DNA of 64,000 bases from Demequina oxidasica (GTDB lineage Bacteria > Actinomycetota > Actinomycetes > Actinomycetales > Demequinaceae): positions 434,001 through 498,000 of the forward strand of contig NZ_BBRE01000001.1 of the NCBI RefSeq assembly GCF_000975115.1, given 5' to 3'. The notes under the pieces were generated by a model. The model saw only the letters and a program-made list of their open reading frames with translations, had not been told where the DNA came from and did no database searches. This document shows, in pieces, positions 51,241-60,835 of this stretch. Numbering within the stretch: position 1 is the first letter of the stretch; every line of letters starts with the position of its first letter. The translations under genes were made by a program, and so were the position numbers.

Positions 51241-52050
51241 CTAAAAAACGGTGAGTCCGCGGCGAGAGAACTGAGCGCGCACGCGCGCTAGGAGTTCGTC
51301 CGATGGCGGCTCGGTGTCCGCCAGCGCGTAGGCCTCGTCGAGCTCGGCCCACTTGTCCTTACCCATCTGGTGGAAGGGCAGCACCTCCACGCGCTCGACA
51401 GTGTCGAGGCTAGCGATGTACTCCGCAACCGCCTCGACGTTGTCTTCGCCATCGGTCAAGCCGGGCACCAGTACAAAGCGGGCCCAGATCTTCTTGTTCT
51501 GCGCAGCCAGGCGGCGACCGAAGTCGAGCGTCGGCTGAAGCGGGCGGCCTGTGGCCTTGCGGTAGACGTCCGGCAGACCGGACTTCACGTCCAGCAGCAC
51601 CAGGTCGGTGTCGTTGAGCAGTCGATTGGACGCACGGCCGCCCAGGAACCCCGAGGTGTCCAGGGCCGTGTGGAGGCCGAGCTTCTTGCACTCCGCAAAG
51701 ATGCTCTCCACGAACTGGGCCTGCAGCAGCGGCTCGCCACCTGACAGGGTGACTCCCCCGCCAGTTGCCTTGAGGACCGGCGCGTAACGGCGTACCTTGG
51801 CCATGACATCGTCGAGCGTGTGACGCTCACCGCGGCGCATCTGCCAAGTGTCGGGATTGTGGCAGTACAGGCAGCGCAGCGGGCAGCCGGCCAGGAAGAT
51901 AGTCAGTCGACTACCTGGACCGTCAACCGAGGTGACTATCTCCCACGAGTGGATGGAGCCTGCCTCGCCAGGGTTGCGGAGCGAGTGACGAAGGTCCTCG
52001 TCGGCGACTGAGATTGACGGTGACTTGATGAGATCCGCGGCGATGCTCAT
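51241..52050 (-). CDS. pflA: Pyruvate formate-lyase-activating enzyme
   Basis: A 269-residue radical-SAM enzyme with the CxxxCxxC cluster motif at C56, C60 and C63 (AGCPLRCLYCHNPD) and GGVTLSGGEPLLQ for SAM binding. It installs the glycyl radical on PflB. ATG 52050; the ribosome binding site AGGAG overlaps the pflB stop region, 10 nt away, so the two are coupled. Confidence 0.95.
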   Translation of the reverse strand: MSIAADLIKSPSISVADEDLRHSLRNPGEAGSIHSWEIVTSVDGPGSRLTIFLAGCPLRCLYCHNPDTWQMRRGERHTLDDVMAKVRRYAPVLKATGGGVTLSGGEPLLQAQFVESIFAECKKLGLHTALDTSGFLGGRASNRLLNDTDLVLLDVKSGLPDVYRKATGRPLQPTLDFGRRLAAQNKKIWARFVLVPGLTDGEDNVEAVAEYIASLDTVERVEVLPFHQMGKDKWAELDEAYALADTEPPSDELLARVRAQFSRRGLTVF

Positions 52051-52059
52051 GATGTGCTC

Positions 52060-54369
52060 CTAGAGTCCTGCGTGGAAGGTGCGGGAGAGGACGTCGAGCT
52101 GCTGCTCGCGAGTCAGGCGCACAAAGTTGACGGCGTATCCGGAGACGCGGATGGTGAGCTGCGGGTAGTTCTCAGGGTGCTCCATTGCGTCCTCGAGGGT
52201 TGCTCGGTTCAGAACGTTGATGTTCAGGTGGAAGCCGTCCGAGATGTTGTACGCGTCCAGGATTCCGACCAGGTTCTTGACCTGCTCGGCCTTGTCGCGC
52301 CCAAGGCCCGTGGGGACCACAGTGGTGGTTAAAGAAATGCCATCCTGAGCATCGGCGTATGGCAGTTTGGCTACTGACAAAGCCGACGCGATGACTCCGT
52401 GGTTGTCGCGTCCGTTCATGGGGTTGGCGCCGGGGGCGAAGGGCTCGCCGGCGCGGCGGCCGTCCGGGGTGTTGCCCGTGGCCGTGCCGTAAACCACGTT
52501 GGACGTGATGGTCAGCACGGACTGCGTGTGCTTCGCATCGCGGTACGTGGGCTGCTGGCGAATCTTGGCCATGAAGCGGTGGACCAGGTCCACCGCGATG
52601 TCATCGACGCGGTCGTCGTCATTACCGAAGGTGGGGTACTCGCCGTTGACGTTGTAGTCGACGACCAGGCCTGTCTCGTCACGCACGGGGCGTACGGTCG
52701 CGTACTTGATGGCGGACAGCGAGTCAGCTGCCACCGACAGGCCGGCGATTCCGCAGGCCATAGTGCGCAGGACGTTGCCATCGTGAAGCGCCATCTCGAT
52801 GCGCTCGTAGGCGTACTTGTCGTGCATGTAGTGGATGCAGTTGAGCGCGTCCACGTAGGTCTGGGCGAGCCAGTCCAGCTGGGCGTCGAAGGCCGCGAGG
52901 ACCTCGTCGTAGTCCAGGACCTCATCGGCGAGAGGTGCGGAGACCGGCGATACCTGCTTGCCGGAGACCTCGTCGCGGCCGCCGTTGATCGCGTACAGGA
53001 GGGCCTTGGCGAGGTTGACGCGAGCTCCGAAGAACTGCATCTGCTTGCCCACCTCCATGGCGGACACGCAGCACGCGATGGCCGCGTCGTCGCCGCACTG
53101 AGAGCGGATTAGCTCGTCGGACTCGTACTGAATCGCGGACGTGTCGATCGACACCTGGGCGCAGAAGTCCTTGAATCCCTGAGGGAGCTTTTCGGACCAG
53201 AACACCGTGAGGTTCGGCTCGGGCGCGGGGCCCAAGTTGTACAGCGTCTGGAGGAAGCGGAACGAGTTCTTGCTGACCAGCGGGCGGCCGTCGTTTCCGA
53301 TGCCACCAATGGACTCGGTCACCCACGTCGGGTCACCTGAGAAGAGGTTGTCGTACTCGGGGGTGCGCAGGAAGCGGACGATGCGCAGCTTGATCACGAA
53401 GTCGTCAATGATCTCCTGAGCCTCACCCTCGGTGAGTACTTCGCCGTCGAGGTCACGCTGAATGAAGATGTCCAGGAAGGTGGAGGTACGTCCCAGCGAC
53501 ATCGCCGCGCCGTTCTGCTCCTTGACGGCCGCGAGGTACGCGAAGTACAGCCACTGAACGGCCTCCTTGGCGTTGCTGGCGGGGTTGGAGATGTCGAAGC
53601 CGTAGCTGGCAGCCATCGTCTTCAGTTCCTTGAGCGCCTTGACCTGCTCGGAGTTTTCCTCGCGGTCGCGGATGATGTCCTCGGTGGAACGCTCCATGTC
53701 CAGGCCCACTCGCTCAAGCTTCTTGGCTGCGATGAGCGCGTCAACCCCGTAGAGCGCCACGCGGCGATAGTCACCAATGATGCGGCCGCGGCCGTACGCG
53801 TCGGGCAGCCCGGTGACGATGTGGCTGGAGCGCGCAGCGCGCACGTCCGGCGGGTAGGCGTCGAACACGCCGTCGTTGTGGGTCTTGCGGTAGTTGCTGA
53901 AAATGTTCTCGAGCTCGGGATCCACCGCGTACCCATAGGTCTCCAGCGCCTTGGCGACCATGCGCCAGCCACCGAAAGGCATGATGGCGCGCTTGAGCGG
54001 GGCATCGGTCTGGAGGCCAACGATGACCTCCGCGTTGCGGTCGATGTAGCCGGGCTTGTGCGCGGCAATAGACGATGGCGTGGTGGCGTCGACGTCGTAG
54101 ACGCCCTTCTCGCGCTCCTCAGGGAAGAGCTTGGTGATCTCCTCCCACACGTGAGTGGTGCGCTTGGTGGCACCGGCGAGGAAGTCAGCGTTGCCCTCGT
54201 ACGGGGTGTAGTTGCGCTGAATGAAGTCGCGCACGTCGATCGCGTCACACCACGGGCCGGGGGTGAACGTGGCCCACTGGGTGGGCTGCTCGTTCGCGGC
54301 GGTGGAGTTGCTGGCGCCGGCGGTGTCGTTGTTTGCGGCGGCCGGTGCGGCGGGGGTGTCGATGCTCAT
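52060..54369 (-). CDS. pflB: Formate C-acetyltransferase (pyruvate formate-lyase)
   Basis: A 769-residue glycyl-radical enzyme. Active-site cysteine pair C433-C434 (IACCVSAME) and the radical-carrying glycine at about 744 (RVSGYAV) near the C-terminus. It splits pyruvate to acetyl-CoA and formate under anoxia. ATG 54369 with GAGGAG 11 nt upstream. An Ala/Asn/Thr-rich leader of about 25 residues precedes the conserved part. Confidence 0.95.
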   Translation of the reverse strand: MSIDTPAAPAAANNDTAGASNSTAANEQPTQWATFTPGPWCDAIDVRDFIQRNYTPYEGNADFLAGATKRTTHVWEEITKLFPEEREKGVYDVDATTPSSIAAHKPGYIDRNAEVIVGLQTDAPLKRAIMPFGGWRMVAKALETYGYAVDPELENIFSNYRKTHNDGVFDAYPPDVRAARSSHIVTGLPDAYGRGRIIGDYRRVALYGVDALIAAKKLERVGLDMERSTEDIIRDREENSEQVKALKELKTMAASYGFDISNPASNAKEAVQWLYFAYLAAVKEQNGAAMSLGRTSTFLDIFIQRDLDGEVLTEGEAQEIIDDFVIKLRIVRFLRTPEYDNLFSGDPTWVTESIGGIGNDGRPLVSKNSFRFLQTLYNLGPAPEPNLTVFWSEKLPQGFKDFCAQVSIDTSAIQYESDELIRSQCGDDAAIACCVSAMEVGKQMQFFGARVNLAKALLYAINGGRDEVSGKQVSPVSAPLADEVLDYDEVLAAFDAQLDWLAQTYVDALNCIHYMHDKYAYERIEMALHDGNVLRTMACGIAGLSVAADSLSAIKYATVRPVRDETGLVVDYNVNGEYPTFGNDDDRVDDIAVDLVHRFMAKIRQQPTYRDAKHTQSVLTITSNVVYGTATGNTPDGRRAGEPFAPGANPMNGRDNHGVIASALSVAKLPYADAQDGISLTTTVVPTGLGRDKAEQVKNLVGILDAYNISDGFHLNINVLNRATLEDAMEHPENYPQLTIRVSGYAVNFVRLTREQQLDVLSRTFHAGL

Positions 54370-54535
54370 GGTGGTGTGCTCCTCTTGCTCGCCGTAAGGA
54401 TGATGGCGAGCTCCCTGTGCGCCGGGTCCGGGTTGGGCCAACGCGATGGTTCAACGCTACGTCTGGCCAATCGCCATGAACCGGGACCAAGGGCCCTCAT
54501 CGCGGGTCGCAACGCATGGGGTTCAGGGATTGCGG

Positions 54536-55036
54536 CTAGGACGCCCTTGCGGTACCAGTCGCGGTGAGGTTCACACCGCTGAGAAAAGGCAAGAGGCCTT
54601 CAGCCCCGAGCATCGGGTGCACGGTGAGACCCACCGTTACTACGGCGCTCTGGCCGTCCGGTGTCGCCACTGAGATCACCCGAACGCCCGCCAGCCTAGG
54701 GCCGGAGGCGGCGACGCGATCAGCAACTGCGCGCTGCATCGCCTCACTCGACAGCACTACGCCGTATTCACCAGCCAAGATCTCCTCAGCTTCCCCCGTG
54801 AAGTAGGCGTCGAGGTCCGCGGCGTCGGCAGCATCGAGGGCCAACTCGTCGGCGATGGCGGCGAGGCGCAGGTGCTGGGTATGCACCGTCGTCGCCGCAG
54901 AGACCACCAGGATCAAGGCCAAGGCGAGCACTGTCATGCCCAAGGTGAGCAGCCCTATGGTGCCTTCGTCACTGCGCGGACCCGATGCATCGGCTGCCAG
55001 CCGTTTGGCGAGCCTTCTCATGGCCCGACGTGTCAT
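54536..55036 (-). CDS. TadE-like protein of the helicase/secretion neighbourhood
   Basis: A 166-residue protein with one N-terminal TM (about 25-48) preceded by a basic segment, then an Ala-rich extracytoplasmic domain; it matches the Rv3654c/TadE-like group. ATG 55036 overlaps the previous stop as ATGA. Last gene of the tad operon; the DEAH helicase gene that usually follows is absent. Confidence 0.7.
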   Translation of the reverse strand: MTRRAMRRLAKRLAADASGPRSDEGTIGLLTLGMTVLALALILVVSAATTVHTQHLRLAAIADELALDAADAADLDAYFTGEAEEILAGEYGVVLSSEAMQRAVADRVAASGPRLAGVRVISVATPDGQSAVVTVGLTVHPMLGAEGLLPFLSGVNLTATGTARAS

Positions 55037-55551
55037 GGCGCGCCCACCGCGAGCCACTGTTCCCCGCCAATGCCGTCAACCGGCGAGGCAGCGTCCGCGC
55101 TCACCGTCACTGCCAACGGAACTGCGTTACGCAGAAATGCTGGCACGCCAGGAAGTGGCACTGTCACACTCACGCGTGAAGTGACTTCGCTTCCAGGGGT
55201 GAAGCAAGGATTCTCAGTGCAGCCCAATTCGATCGAGTGGGTCGCAGCTTCACCCAGGCCAAAGTCCGTGATCGCGACGGCGCTTGCTGCGTGGGCGTAG
55301 CCGTCGGCGATCGCGAGCGCATCCGCTTCCGTCCTTCCATCCTCCAGTGCGGCGACTCCGGCGACGACGGCACCTCGAGCCGCGTCTCGCGCGCTCGCTT
55401 CGGCTGCGAAAGTACCCGCCTGGACTTGACCCAGCGCGATGACTAGATAGACCAAGGGCACGAGCAGCAGCAGGGTGAGCGCGATGAATTCGAGGCTCGC
55501 GCTGCCCTCGTCGCTCAACGTGCGCAGACGTGCGGGGCGCAGCCTACCCAC
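55033..55551 (-). CDS. TadE/TadG-like pilus assembly protein
   Basis: A 172-residue single-TM protein (TM about 18-40, ASLEFIALTLLLLVPLVYLVIAL) with the TadE-type EF motif after a short N-terminal tail. A pilin-like minor subunit. GTG 55551 overlaps the preceding tadE stop by 8 nt. Confidence 0.75.
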   Translation of the reverse strand: MGRLRPARLRTLSDEGSASLEFIALTLLLLVPLVYLVIALGQVQAGTFAAEASARDAARGAVVAGVAALEDGRTEADALAIADGYAHAASAVAITDFGLGEAATHSIELGCTENPCFTPGSEVTSRVSVTVPLPGVPAFLRNAVPLAVTVSADAASPVDGIGGEQWLAVGAP

Positions 55552-55942
55552 GAGGCACCTCCGCGAGCGCGTGGGCGGTGATGTGCTGCTCGCCGGCGCC
55601 CCACATGCCGATGAGGGGGACTCGAGCCGACACCGTCATTTCAACAGCCGGCATGCCGTCAATGACGGTCTGCTGCGCGGCAAAGTTTGCGGGGACTCCA
55701 CCCAAGGAGCCGTGCAGAAGGACCTCGGCACGGGCCTCGCCGTCGTCGAGAGATTTGTCCGCGAGCGCCGCATACTGGGCGCCCTCGTGCGCGCTGGAGA
55801 TCAGGATGTTGCGCACGTGGAGTGCTATCGCCAGCTGGATGACCCCGAGCGCGACTGCCACCACCAGGACGGAGACGAGTAAAAATTCAACCGTCGCGCT
55901 GCCGACGTCGCGGACTCGCCTAGCCCCCGGTGACGGAGTCAA
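55544..55942 (-). CDS. TadE-like minor pilin
   Basis: A 132-residue protein with GSATVEFLLVSVLVVAVALGVIQLAIAL, the TadE pseudopilin TM preceded by the conserved Glu. The start is most likely TTG 55942, overlapping the Flp pilin stop by 23 nt; a later in-frame start cannot be excluded. Confidence 0.72.
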   Translation of the reverse strand: MTPSPGARRVRDVGSATVEFLLVSVLVVAVALGVIQLAIALHVRNILISSAHEGAQYAALADKSLDDGEARAEVLLHGSLGGVPANFAAQQTVIDGMPAVEMTVSARVPLIGMWGAGEQHITAHALAEVPRG

Positions 55943-56108
55943 TGGCCGAGGTAAACACGTCGGCGAGTCGGGGTCCGGCGATACCCCAAATTAAGGCAAC
56001 CAGACCGGCGGTCATGAGCGTGATGAGCACCCAGCCAGGAACGTCTCCACGGTCTGACGGGCCACTCTCGTCGCGCAGTTGGCGCAGATACCTCTGAAAT
56101 GTGGTCAT
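55920..56108 (-). CDS. DUF4244/Flp pilin-like small protein
   Basis: A 62-residue protein: short basic N-terminus, one TM (about 28-48, GWVLITLMTAGLVALIWG), small C-terminal tail. ATG 56108 follows AGGAGGAG, which rules out the longer frame to 56216. It has the size and layout of the major Flp-type pilin of actinobacterial tad loci. Confidence 0.78.
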   Translation of the reverse strand: MTTFQRYLRQLRDESGPSDRGDVPGWVLITLMTAGLVALIWGIAGPRLADVFTSAIDSVTGG

Positions 56109-56139
56109 GTGATCTCCTCCTGATTGGTTGACACGGGGC

Positions 56140-57054
56140 CTAGCCGCCCAGGTCGATGGCAATGAGTCCTGGAAAGACTGCGAAGACGATGGTGATGGGC
56201 AAGATGAGAAACACAACCGGGACCATCATCGCGATCTCCTTCTTGCCTCCCTGTTCCATGAGGTCGCGCCGACCCGCCGAACGCGCGTCCTGGGCCTGCG
56301 CCCGCAACACTGCGGCGAGTGGGGTGCCGCGGTCGATCGCGGTGGCCGTCGCATCGGCAAAACGCCTCACTCCGCTTGCGCCAGTGCGCTGAGCCAGCCC
56401 ACGTATTTCCTCACTGAGCGGCGAACCGCCGCGCACCTCCGCGAGGGTCTGCGACAGCTCACGCGCGAGCTCGCCCGACGTAGTGGCGACCACCCGCTCC
56501 AGCGCCCCGAGGGCTCCCTCGCCCGCGCCTACCGAGAGCGCGAGGAGCTCGGCGATGGTCGGCAACTCCGCGGCCATCGCGGATTCGCGGCGGGCGACGT
56601 CACGGGTCAGCATGTAGTCCCTGGCTGCGAATGCGACCCCGCCCAGTACCACCGTCAGCACCAGCAACACAAGTGGCGACGAGGCGCGAGTGGACGCCAG
56701 AATGCCCGACAACACCAGACCCGCCACCAGACCGGCGATGGCCCACACCACCTGCTCCGCGCGGAACTGGTCGACACTCAGGTTTGACCCCGCCCTGCGC
56801 AGACGTACTTCAAGTTCCTTGGTAGGCGCACCCCATTTAGCGACCACGCCAACCCCGTCCCGTAGTGCCGGCGCGAGAAGCCGCTCGACGACCGAGCGCT
56901 TGGACACCCTGCCTCCGCGGGCGACTGGACCGTGTTCGCGCAACTGAGGCGCCACTCGTTGCTCAAGGGTCGCTCGGCGCGCGCCTAACCACGACGCGAC
57001 CAATACCAGGCCCAGCCCCAGCGTCAATCCCCATACAATCGCGGCAGGCGTCAT
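56140..57054 (-). CDS. tadC: TadC-like type II secretion F-family membrane protein
   Basis: A 304-residue protein with TMs near 5-22, about 120-150 and 265-300, and the GspF domain between them (ARRESAMAAELPTIAELLALSVGAGEGALGALERVV). Start ATG 57054 overlaps tadB by 4 nt (ATGA). Confidence 0.82.
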   Translation of the reverse strand: MTPAAIVWGLTLGLGLVLVASWLGARRATLEQRVAPQLREHGPVARGGRVSKRSVVERLLAPALRDGVGVVAKWGAPTKELEVRLRRAGSNLSVDQFRAEQVVWAIAGLVAGLVLSGILASTRASSPLVLLVLTVVLGGVAFAARDYMLTRDVARRESAMAAELPTIAELLALSVGAGEGALGALERVVATTSGELARELSQTLAEVRGGSPLSEEIRGLAQRTGASGVRRFADATATAIDRGTPLAAVLRAQAQDARSAGRRDLMEQGGKKEIAMMVPVVFLILPITIVFAVFPGLIAIDLGG

Positions 57055-57911
57055 CGGAGCACCCGCACTTCCTCCGGTAGTCGGCCAATTCGCACCATGA
57101 GCCGGTACGCCACCACTGTCACCGCTCCGCCTACCGCGAGCACCATGAGGCCCGCAGGGCTATTGAATGCGGCCGTGTTGCTTGGCTGGCTACTGAGCAG
57201 TGCGAGCACCACCCACGGAGCCGCGACTGCGAGCCGTGCTGCGTTGACCGTCCAGCTCTGGCGCGCTTCAATCTCTCCCCTCGCCCGAGCGTCGTCCCTA
57301 AGAAACTCGGCGAGGGTGCGCAACACATGCCCCACGTCGGAGCCACCCACGTCGCGGGTGATGCGGATCGCTTCAACGATGCGGTCGGCCACTGGATCTG
57401 CGACGCGGGCCTTAAGGGCATCCAGGCTGTCCGCGAATCGGCCGGTGGCACGGTAGTCCTGGGCGAATTCCTCGAAGGCTGGACGCACTTGCTCGGGGCC
57501 AGTCTCTCCTACCCGGGAGAGGGCCTCAGCAAGCGGAAGCCCCGCCCGAATCCCCGACGCGAGGTTGTCCACCACGTCGGGCCAGACCGTACGCATCGAT
57601 TCGCGTCGCCCACGGGCACGCATCGCCACAAGGGCGCTCGGTGCGCGGCCCGCAAGGATGCCGAAGCACAGGCCGATCGGAAGAGATGTAGCCAGGCCAC
57701 CCACAGTGAGCGCGACGAGGCCACCCGCAATGACCGAGGCTGCGACGAGTGCGCCCGGCGTGACATTCGGCATCCCGGCCTGGACAAGGGAGTCGGCGAC
57801 GTTGGCCCGCCAACGCGAGAAACGCGGATGCGCGGCCCGCTCGCCGGCCCACATCGACCGCCAGACCAGGAATAGTCCTGCACCAAGGCACAGCCCCCAC
57901 ACAGTGGTCAC
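57051..57911 (-). CDS. tadB: TadB-like type II secretion F-family membrane protein
   Basis: A 286-residue protein with TMs near 3-18, about 55-95 and 215-270 and the GspF domain (RRESMRTVWPDVVDNLASGIRAGLPLAEALSRV...). GTG 57911 overlaps the cpaF stop as GTGA. With TadC it forms the inner-membrane platform of the pilus. Confidence 0.82.
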   Translation of the reverse strand: MTTVWGLCLGAGLFLVWRSMWAGERAAHPRFSRWRANVADSLVQAGMPNVTPGALVAASVIAGGLVALTVGGLATSLPIGLCFGILAGRAPSALVAMRARGRRESMRTVWPDVVDNLASGIRAGLPLAEALSRVGETGPEQVRPAFEEFAQDYRATGRFADSLDALKARVADPVADRIVEAIRITRDVGGSDVGHVLRTLAEFLRDDARARGEIEARQSWTVNAARLAVAAPWVVLALLSSQPSNTAAFNSPAGLMVLAVGGAVTVVAYRLMVRIGRLPEEVRVLR

Positions 57912-58600
57912 GATGCAGCACCGCCCAACAGTTGCATCAGGTCGAGGCCGCGGTGAGCAAACCTTTCCTCATGCGGCGGGAACCCGGTGCCGCGAACCAA
58001 GCCGCCGTTCTCAGCCTTGAAGATGTCCGCCACCTCAACCACGCCGTCCTCGACGCGACCTGATAGCCCAATGATCTCGCGCACGTGGCGCTTACCGCGA
58101 TGGTCGAGGTCAAGGTGAATCACTAGGTCGATCGCCGATGCGACGGTGGGCACCACGAAGCGGTCGGACACGTTCTCTCCCGCCAAGAGTGGGAGGGTAC
58201 AGAGTTTCACGACGGCGTCTCGCGCCGAGTTCGCGTGGATGGTTGCCATCCCTGGAATGCCGGCATTGAGCGCGACAAGCATGTCGAGACATTCGGCCTC
58301 GCGGACCTCGCCAATGATGATGCGGCTGGGGCGCATGCGCAGCGCCTCCTTGACGAGCCGGCGCAAGGGAATCTCCCCTGTTCCTTCGAGGGACGGCTGG
58401 CGGCACTGGAGGCCCACCACGTCACGTTGCGCAATCTTGAGTTCGAAAACCTCCTCGCACGTGACGACCCGTTCGCGAGGTGGAATGCATCCCGCCAGCG
58501 CGTTCAGCATCGTGGTCTTGCCAGCCTGAGTACAGCCGCACGGAAACCAGTACGTTGCGCCGGTTGCCTCCCTGCTTCACTGCGTAGGCGCACGGCCCAC
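57908..58600 (-). pseudogene. cpaF: Broken pilus assembly ATPase gene, 5'-truncated
   Basis: The C-terminal two-thirds of a CpaF/TadA secretion ATPase is intact: after TTMLNALAG come VVTCEEVFEL, QCRQPSLEGTGEIPLRRLVKEAL (Asp box), GEVREAECLD (Walker B), ATIHANSARDAV (His box) and the C-terminal domain. Upstream, the P-loop is out of frame. KQGGNRRNVLVS is read in one frame and GCTQAGKTT in another, and removing four bases (GTGC, 58538-58541) would join them into NVLVSGCTQAGKTT. The N-terminal half is missing altogether, replaced by element DNA. No functional ATPase can be made unless the rest lies beyond the element and is rejoined by excision. Confidence 0.75.
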
Positions 58601-58605
58601 GCGCG

Positions 58606-59619
58606 TCACAATGGGGGAAGCGTGTAGCGGTAGCGAATGGCGTCGAGCCCGCCTTCCTCCGCCGCCCAGTCCCTCCACCACCGCACGTCACCGCCGCCCG
58701 CCTTCACGGCACCGTCTGGCTCACGCCACCACTGGATGCCGTCCACGACGTAGAGGTCGGTCGGGCTCCACTTGCGGGAGTTGCGGACCTCCCCGATGGT
58801 GAGTTCCACGTGCACGGCAGCACCGGACGAGCCCTTGACCTCGACCCGGCGTTCCTCGCCCCGTTTCGTGGCGACCAGGTCGTACGGCTGCGAGGAGCCG
58901 GTGTACTCAACCTCGTACCCCTCGGCTTTGTACGCCTCGACCGCGAGGTTTACTGCCCGCCACTCGATCGCGCTCCGGACTGCCGAGTCGGCGATATAGC
59001 CGCTGCCGCCTCGCTTCGCGGCTTTGCCCTTGGGCGGCGCGGCCGTCGGGCCGGTCGCCCCGCCGGGTTCGTCGAGCGAGAGAAGGGCCACCATCTCCCG
59101 TGGGAACTTGACGAAGTACGTCTGCTGAGCCCGAAGCTCCCGCTTGTCGCTGAACTGGAAGGGGGCATATAGCCTGCCGTCGGGGTACAGCTCCTCCAGC
59201 TCCGCCTGAGCCGCGCGAAGCGGTCCCTCAAGCGCCCGGACCTGCGTGATCAACACCGGGTTCACCAGCGGCGTGTAGTTGAGCAGCGGCATCCGCCACG
59301 CCGGACGTTGCGCAAGTGTTCCGCGAGCGCGGCCGACCGTGCCGTGCGCCTGCCAAGAAATGTCTGTGTCCTCGTACGCGCCTGTCGCCCGGGACCACCC
59401 GACGATGCCGGGCTCGCCAGCGAGCGTCTTGTGCCAGTGGAATACGACATCGCCCGGCTGGACGTAAGTGACCAGCTCGTACCCCCAGTACGAACGTCTA
59501 CTGCCGTCTGTCGTCGGAGCGAAGAGATCGGCACCAAGATCTTCGCGGTCGGTGATCTCCATCCAGAAACGCTGATCCGGGTCCGCCACCCACCACTCGT
59601 TGATCGCCACGAGCGACAT
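58606..59619 (-). CDS. EVE/PUA-like plus DUF3883 nuclease-like protein (candidate modification-dependent restriction)
   Basis: A 337-residue protein. The N-terminal half has a PUA/EVE-like layout (GDVVFHWHKTLAGEPGIVGWSRA, about 56-78, followed by WQAHGTVGRARG). The C-terminal part is DUF3883-like with a PD-(D/E)xK-type core: D247 in PYDLVATKRG and E260-K262 in RRVEVKGSSG. EVE domains recognise modified bases, and fusions to nuclease domains are known in type IV-like restriction. It sits at the element's edge, a common cargo position. Function is inference. Confidence 0.6.
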   Translation of the reverse strand: MSLVAINEWWVADPDQRFWMEITDREDLGADLFAPTTDGSRRSYWGYELVTYVQPGDVVFHWHKTLAGEPGIVGWSRATGAYEDTDISWQAHGTVGRARGTLAQRPAWRMPLLNYTPLVNPVLITQVRALEGPLRAAQAELEELYPDGRLYAPFQFSDKRELRAQQTYFVKFPREMVALLSLDEPGGATGPTAAPPKGKAAKRGGSGYIADSAVRSAIEWRAVNLAVEAYKAEGYEVEYTGSSQPYDLVATKRGEERRVEVKGSSGAAVHVELTIGEVRNSRKWSPTDLYVVDGIQWWREPDGAVKAGGGDVRWWRDWAAEEGGLDAIRYRYTLPPL

Positions 59620-59674
59620 CTTGCCAGGATTGAGCGCCCGTCGTGACTAGGCCAGCCGCGCGGCATCCAGAGCG

Positions 59675-60352
59675 TTAAAGAGGCATCGCCTCGGACCCGT
59701 CCGGAGCGCTGGTGACCCCGGTCTTTTTCGCTTCGCGAGCCTGCTTCACGCGCTCCAGCCGAGCGGGCGACTGGTAGACCTCGTCCAGAACCTCGGACAT
59801 GAGCGCGATGATTTCCTCGGCGTCTTCCTTGCTCACGGGCTTCGTGAAGTCGCCGTGGGCCATGCCGTTGCCGAAGTGCCGGACCTCGTGCGCCTGATCC
59901 TTGGTGTGCTTCCGGATGTGCTCCGCGTCGGCCAGGGCCTCGATGCGCTTGTAGAGGTCCTTGCCCTCCGCGCCCTTATCCTTCGCTGTTGCCTCGATGA
60001 CGGCGCGGGCGAGCGCGCCGACCGCGCGGTAGGCACCAGCACTGAAGCAGAGGGTCGCCTCGGTCGCGGCCAGCCCGATGTGCTCCGGCACGTCGGGGTA
60101 CGCCTCCGAGTCCCGATGGTCAGGGATGAACGTCGGGTTGCCCCAGTTCCGGGACTGCGCCGTGTCCTTGTCGGCTACTCCTGTGTACTGCCCGGCGTAC
60201 TCCCAGACGACGACCATGCGCTCGCAGTTCGGGCACTTGTACGCAGCCTGGGTCACCTTCGGTCCCTCCGGAGAGGGAACCGTCAAGAGCGGCGACACCG
60301 CTTCCAAGTGGACGAGCCGCCCACACCATCCACAGTCTGTGCTCGTTGCCAT
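59675..60352 (-). CDS. DUF4145 domain protein with N-terminal zinc ribbon
   Basis: A 225-residue protein: CGWC...CPNC zinc ribbon in the first about 45 residues, then the helical DUF4145 domain (about 95-195, SAGAYRAVGALARAVIEATAKDKG... HEVRHFGNGMAHGDF). DUF4145 is frequent near restriction systems and on mobile elements. ATG 60352. Confidence 0.78.
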   Translation of the reverse strand: MATSTDCGWCGRLVHLEAVSPLLTVPSPEGPKVTQAAYKCPNCERMVVVWEYAGQYTGVADKDTAQSRNWGNPTFIPDHRDSEAYPDVPEHIGLAATEATLCFSAGAYRAVGALARAVIEATAKDKGAEGKDLYKRIEALADAEHIRKHTKDQAHEVRHFGNGMAHGDFTKPVSKEDAEEIIALMSEVLDEVYQSPARLERVKQAREAKKTGVTSAPDGSEAMPL

Positions 60353-60398
60353 ACTCAGAGACTACTAACCAGCACCGACACGACGTGCGGCATGGAAA

Positions 60399-60432
60399 GA
60401 GCCGGGCACCCCATCCCCAGGGTGCCCGGCTC
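60399..60432 (-). terminator. Terminator of the 61105-60466 unit
   Basis: A 13-bp inverted repeat GAGCCGGGCACCC / GGGTGCCCGGCTC with an 8-nt loop; on the minus strand it is followed by TCTTTCC. Confidence 0.75.
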
Positions 60433-60465
60433 AGCCGCTCGCTGGCCCCGCCAGCCTGCTGACTG

Positions 60466-60783
60466 CTACCTCTCGGAGTCGCTCGCCTTCTCGATGCGGC
60501 GGGACTCGGCGGCTGCGATCAGCAACGAAGCGACCATCCAACCTGCCCCGCCGATGAGGAGGAGCAGACCGGCGACCCACCCCGCGAACACAGCGAATCC
60601 GAATGCTGCCGCGTTGCCGCCGGGGTCGCCGATCACGTACGAAGACGAGTTCGCGTCGATCAAGAACCCGATGACCGCGAGTACGAACGACCCGATGCCG
60701 ATCTGGAACGTGGACTTGTACCGGTCGCGCAGGCGCACAATCGGGGTGCGCGCGTCCCGTTGATTTGCGACGTCTTTTGACAT
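60466..60783 (-). CDS. Small two-TM membrane protein
   Basis: A 105-residue protein with two hydrophobic spans (about 28-50 and 62-92) and charged ends. ATG 60783 with AAGGGG upstream; the frame to 60921 is not supported. Unknown family. Confidence 0.55.
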   Translation of the reverse strand: MSKDVANQRDARTPIVRLRDRYKSTFQIGIGSFVLAVIGFLIDANSSSYVIGDPGGNAAAFGFAVFAGWVAGLLLLIGGAGWMVASLLIAAAESRRIEKASDSER

Positions 60784-60835
60784 TGCTACCCCTTCGTAAT
60801 CCGACAGTGAGACAACTGTGACAGGCGCTCGTCGA

